A DNA stretch of 6,074 bases. Source: Anaerolineae bacterium (GTDB lineage: Bacteria; Chloroflexota; Anaerolineae; JAAYZQ01). The stretch lies in contig JAFGIA010000467.1 of the NCBI GenBank assembly GCA_016929795.1, positions 1-6,074 of the forward strand, read 5' to 3'. A model generated the notes under the pieces. The model saw nothing but the letters and a program-made list of their open reading frames with translations. It searched no databases and was not told the origin of the DNA. Numbering within the stretch: position 1 is the stretch's first letter; each line of letters begins with the position of its first letter. Shown here in pieces: positions 4,511 through 6,074 of the stretch. A program made the position numbers and the translations under genes.

Positions 4511-6074
4511 ATGGCTATCGCCGAACCCGTGTCCGACACCAGCGCGGATCGTGTCGAGACGGCAACAACCACATCAACAGCGAGAATCATCCAGGCTACC
4601 GCCCTGGTCACCGCGATTACCCTCGTGGTCAAGGGACTCGGTTTCGCGGAAAAGCTGCTCCTGGCCTTCTTTTTCGGCACAGGTATGGAGGTCGATGCCT
4701 ACCTGGTGGCGTACAGCATCCCCTTTAGCGCCTACATCGTCCTGCGCGAGGTCGTCAAGCCGGCTTTCCTGCCCACCTTTTTGCAGAGCCGCCGCGAGGC
4801 CGAGGGGCGCGACTGGCGCCTCTTTGGCGTGGCAGGCACGCTGCTGGTGCTGCTGTTGGGTGTGCTCACCGCGGCCGGGATCTTGTTTGCAGAGCCGTTG
4901 ACGGCGATAGCGGCGCCGGGCTTTGCGGGGCAGCAGCGCGACCTGGCTGCCAGCTTGCTGCGCCTGGTCATGCCTGCTCTGCTGCTTCTCGGCGCCTCGT
5001 CACTGACCACAGCCGCGCTCCACGCGAACAAGCGCTTCGCACTGCCCGCGGTCGGCGAGGCGGGCTTTCGAGCGCTGCCGATCCTGTTCTTGTTGGCCAC
5101 GGGTGGCGTCGTGGGAACGGCGATTGGGGTGATGATCGGCGCGCTGAGCAAGGTAGCGGTCGAGGCGTGGGGGCTGCGCCGGCACCTGGCCCATCTACGG
5201 CCCAGCCTCGACCTGGCCTTCGAGCCCGCGCGCGCCGTCGGGCGGCTGGCTGCGCCGCTGTTGGGCGCCCTGTTTCTGTCCCTCTTTATCGCCCCCCTGG
5301 TGGAGAACGCCTTTGCCAGCAAGGTAGGGGTGGGAGGCGTGGCGGCGCTTGCCTACTCGCGCAAGATCGTCGAAACGCTGACCACCATCTTGCCCTACAC
5401 CCTTGGATTGGTGTTACTCCCCTTCTCCGCCGAGATGGCCGCCCGCCACGACTCGGAAGGCCTTGCCAAAATGCTGGGCGGCGCGGTGCGCGGCCTGATC
5501 CTGCTCTTTTTGCCAGTGACCGTGGGGCTGATGGCGCTCCGTGAGCCGTTCGTGCGGCTGCTGCTCGAGCGGGGGGCGTTTACCGCGGCTTCCACCGAGT
5601 TGACAGCCGGCCCGCTCTTTTACTATGCCCTCGCCCTCGTGCCTTTTAGTCTCGAGGTGATTGTCATCCAGTTCTTTTTTGCGCGGCGGGACACGCTAAC
5701 ACCCGTGCTGGCCGACGTGGCTTCCTTTGCGCTCAACGTGGCCCTCATCCCGTTGCTGCTGCCGGCCGTCGGACTGGGCGGCATCGCGCTCGCCGCGGCT
5801 GTAGCCAAGGCGGTCAAGGTGCTGGCGTTGTTGATCCTTTTCAGCCGGCGCGTTCCCGCTTTTCGCATCGTCGATCTCGCGCCATTTTCCGCCAAGATGC
5901 TCCTGGCTGCATTGGCGACGGCGATCATCCTGGGCCTTTGGGTTCTGGCTGCTGAATCCGTGGTGAGTGGGAGCGGTATCGTTGCCCTGGCTGCTTACCT
6001 ATCCGTTGCGGGTCTGCTCGGAAGCGGCGCCTTTTTTCTTGCAGCCCACCTCTTGAGCGTGCAGGAGCCGGCAA
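4511..6074 (+). CDS. murJ: MurJ/MviN-family lipid II / lipid-linked oligosaccharide flippase (3' end outside window)
   Basis: The frame is open from ATG 4511 to the window end (521 codons), with AAGGAG 4 bases upstream of the start. A polar N-terminus of about 25 residues precedes the first membrane helix. Family landmarks: KGLGFAEKLLLAFFFGTG (41-58); VDAYLVAY (61-68), matching the conserved DAFFVA motif; LREVVKPAFLPTF (78-90), the loop after helix 2; IAAPGF (133-138), diagnostic in MurJ; ALHANKRFALPAVGE (169-183); LLLERGAFT near the middle of the C-terminal half; then FFFARRDTLTPV. About 14 hydrophobic helices are visible, the last near the window end. E. coli MurJ has 511 residues, so little is missing. 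MurJ flips undecaprenyl-linked peptidoglycan precursor across the membrane; family members in exopolysaccharide loci may carry other lipid-linked glycans, and beside a GT-C enzyme and methyltransferase that is a fair alternative. The gene looks more GC-rich than the upstream glycosyltransferase. Confidence 0.9.
   Translation, partial: MAIAEPVSDTSADRVETATTTSTARIIQATALVTAITLVVKGLGFAEKLLLAFFFGTGMEVDAYLVAYSIPFSAYIVLREVVKPAFLPTFLQSRREAEGRDWRLFGVAGTLLVLLLGVLTAAGILFAEPLTAIAAPGFAGQQRDLAASLLRLVMPALLLLGASSLTTAALHANKRFALPAVGEAGFRALPILFLLATGGVVGTAIGVMIGALSKVAVEAWGLRRHLAHLRPSLDLAFEPARAVGRLAAPLLGALFLSLFIAPLVENAFASKVGVGGVAALAYSRKIVETLTTILPYTLGLVLLPFSAEMAARHDSEGLAKMLGGAVRGLILLFLPVTVGLMALREPFVRLLLERGAFTAASTELTAGPLFYYALALVPFSLEVIVIQFFFARRDTLTPVLADVASFALNVALIPLLLPAVGLGGIALAAAVAKAVKVLALLILFSRRVPAFRIVDLAPFSAKMLLAALATAIILGLWVLAAESVVSGSGIVALAAYLSVAGLLGSGAFFLAAHLLSVQEPA

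Noticed and set aside
4732..5322. Long reverse-strand open frame opposite the MurJ-type gene
   Set aside because: Shadow of GC-rich codon use; composition is Arg/Ser/Ala-rich with no family resemblance, whereas the forward frame carries clear MurJ motifs.

Overview
The window carries five protein-coding genes, all on the + strand, and two copies of a short promoter-RNA-terminator unit. Base composition is fairly GC-rich. Three features resemble gene sets I associate with Chloroflexota (Anaerolineae/Caldilineae-like): a DUF2294/MpsC-type small protein, a large GT-C membrane glycosyltransferase with C-terminal beta-sandwich repeats, and a MurJ/MviN-type flippase. That taxonomic assignment is inference from protein style; no marker gene is present.

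Layout: (1) 2-277 is the 3' part of a DUF2294/MpsC-family gene. (2) 356-508 is a near-consensus sigma-70-type promoter, a roughly 118-nt RNA and a strong intrinsic terminator. (3) 563-1420 is a SAM-dependent methyltransferase, followed after 7 bases by (4) 1428-3731, a polytopic GT-C-type glycosyltransferase with two repeated extracytoplasmic C-terminal domains. (5) 3819-3847 is a promoter for (6) 3869-4243, a complete second DUF2294/MpsC gene. (7) 4318-4469 is a second copy of the promoter-RNA-terminator unit. (8) 4511 to the window end is a MurJ/MviN-type flippase, cut just before its stop.

The notable structure is that the pair 'DUF2294 gene, then leader RNA' occurs twice, about 3.96 kb apart, each time before a cell-envelope or glycan gene. 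The two RNAs share the promoter architecture (TTGACA, 17-base spacer, TG-extended -10), a 31-base identical block and a terminator whose stem shows a compensatory base-pair change. I do not recognise the RNA as a known riboswitch or small RNA class. It could be a transcription-attenuating leader for the downstream gene or an independently acting small RNA.

Functionally the window looks like part of a surface-glycan or cell-envelope locus. A flippase would move lipid-linked precursors, a GT-C enzyme would transfer sugar from a polyprenyl-phosphate donor on the outer face, and a methyltransferase would modify a sugar or lipid. The role of the DUF2294 proteins here is unknown.
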